In this document: piece by piece, positions 62,946 through 64,000 of the stretch
Layout of the letters: each line of letters starts with the position of its first letter
Numbering within the stretch: the first letter of the stretch is position 1
DNA from: Ophiura sarsii
Taxonomy: Eukaryota > Echinodermata > Ophiuroidea > Amphilepidida > Ophiuridae
DNA length: 64,000 nt
NCBI GenBank assembly: GCA_035610835.1
Contig: CM069441.1
Span: 100,003,606 to 100,067,605, forward strand
Direction: 5' to 3'
Notes under the pieces: generated by a model
What the model was told of the DNA's origin: nothing
Seen by the model: the letters and a program-made list of their open reading frames with translations, nothing else
Databases searched by the model: none
Made by a program: the position numbers and the translations under genes

Positions 62946-63960
62946 ATGGTTTTAACCAATAGTCCTCCACCAAAGTCGAGTAATGAGAGAAAAAACTCTG
63001 TCAAACAAATCCAAGATGGCCGACCGCGGGACCCGAGTGTAAACAGTGACACAGTCACACAGACGAAATACGAGTCCAACTGAGCCAAGCCTCAGCACTG
63101 CCAAGCAGATGACACAAGCCAAGACATTTGCCTAAGAAGATCATGTAGTAAGCCCATATCAGGAACCCACCGAAAAAGCTATTATGTGTGGTAGATGTGA
63201 TAGACTTGTACACTTGTCATGCTCAGGTTTTCTCCAGTCAGAATACAAAATGATGTGCAAGAAAGCAAAACAATACGAGCAACTGATGTGGTTTTGCGAA
63301 GGGTGTATGAAGCTTATACTGTACTCAATCTTGTAAGAATGGATGTAAACGATGCTGAAAGCAACACTGCTCAATCCGAGGCAATGGCCAAGCAAATGAA
63401 AGTACTGACCGAAGGGTTTAGCAGGGTAGAAGAAGCTTAGTTAATCGTTAGTCAAGTGTCAAAAAAAATCATTGAAGGGAGAAAGAAGAACGTCAATGTA
63501 ATCTCATATCTCATCTTCCATAACATACCGGAATCGCAGAGCGAGAACACAGACGTTTAGAAGAGAAGAAGACGAAACGCAGGTGAAGAAAGTCCTACAA
63601 CACATGGACATACTTGGCAACTCATACTTCGAGAAAGCAGTGAGCTAGGTTAGGAAAAAGGTCTGACAACAACAAAAACAAAGGTTTTTGAAGATCAAAC
63701 TCAGCAGTGTTGACACAAAGAAACAGACTCTTAGCAGACCAAAGAAACTGAAAGACAGTACAAATTAAAGTTTCAAAAGAGTGTTTATCTCACCGGATTT
63801 GACCTACCAAGAGCGCGAAGAAAACAGAAAACTAAGAAAAGAACTCAAAGACAGACGAGACATTGGTGAAGAAAACATCATAATCCGAAATGGGAAGATT
63901 GTGAAAGTGGGCGAGACTTTTCGGAGGGAACACTCCAGCCTTGCAGAATCCCAAGCATGA
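62946..63960 (+). pseudogene. CR1/L2-like LINE ORF1 with PHD-type finger, broken
   Basis: ATG at 62946 starts MVLTNSPPPKSSNERKNSV, with a stop after 45 codons. At 63160-63328 is MCGRCDRLVHLSCSGF then WFCEGC, a C..C..H..C..C..C arrangement like the PHD finger in CR1-clade ORF1 proteins. A coiled-coil-like stretch (VNDAESNTAQSEAMAKQM) follows, then NVISYLIFHNIPES, then LTYQERKENRKLRKELKDRR and IIIRNGKIVKVGE (63790-63930), the family's usual C-terminal motif. Several stops and shifts. ORF2 would lie beyond the window. Confidence 0.7.
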
Positions 63961-64000
63961 TTCACATCGTACCATTGACAAAAAAAAATCACCCAGCACC

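Overview
This is animal nuclear DNA. It is intron-rich, AT-rich, packed with repeats, and shows no prokaryotic gene organisation. The repeat set includes RTE-like LINEs with short trinucleotide tails, CR1/L2-like LINEs with a PHD-finger ORF1, a Gypsy fossil, tRNA-derived SINEs ending in GCGCTATATAAG plus an ATT tail, and many hAT, Tc1/mariner, TTAA-target and foldback MITEs. Together these suggest a marine invertebrate, perhaps a deuterostome such as an echinoderm or hemichordate. The taxon is inferred from repeat style only.

The one host gene I can support is a mucolipin (TRPML) cation channel on the minus strand. Thirteen coding exons run from the ATG exon at 48733-48826 down to the stop exon at 8956-9105. 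Every junction has GT/AG splice sites and matching phase, giving a predicted protein of 606 aa. The parts present are an acidic N-terminal tail, a polybasic pre-S1 segment, S1, a luminal domain, S2-S6 with the pore motif NGDDMF, and a C-terminal tail with paired cysteines. A non-coding exon at 48868-48981 is a plausible 5' UTR exon. The gene covers about 40 kb, of which only 1.8 kb is coding. One of the two luminal cysteine pairs of vertebrate TRPMLs is missing.

Layout: 1-8.9 kb is downstream of the gene. It holds a mariner-like element (736-1835), one copy of a 615-bp interspersed repeat, nested MITEs (4.6-5.3 kb), a GGCCCTGTCAC-family element (6.6-7.4 kb) and a LINE 3' fragment (7.6-7.9 kb). 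8.9-48.8 kb is the mucolipin gene. Its introns hold a 70-bp tandem repeat (9.8-10.3 kb), a long-TIR mariner MITE (13.2-13.8 kb), a 930-bp element with six regularly spaced GTAACACGYGTTAC palindromes (14.6-15.6 kb), a 1.8-kb TTAA-flanked element built from TACGTT/TACGCT words (17.6-19.4 kb), the second, inverted copy of the 615-bp repeat (23.0-23.6 kb), a hAT-like element inside a Gypsy fossil (26-29 kb), a poly-G/poly-C-ended element (29.2-30.5 kb), a LINE nested in a TTAA-flanked element (35.7-38.5 kb) and an almost complete RTE-like LINE with a MITE in its endonuclease (44.2-47.5 kb). 49-64 kb lies upstream of the gene: a SINE, a foldback element with minisatellite arms (51.8-52.5 kb), a hAT MITE with a perfect 8-bp target duplication, three further RTE-like LINE remains and, at the right edge, a decayed CR1/L2-like ORF1.

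No intact transposase and no complete retrotransposon ORF was seen. The most unusual signals are the spaced-palindrome element at 14623-15552, the TACGTT-word element at 17623-19427 with a TATA box and short basic ORFs inside, the minisatellite foldback, and the missing luminal cysteine pair in the channel.
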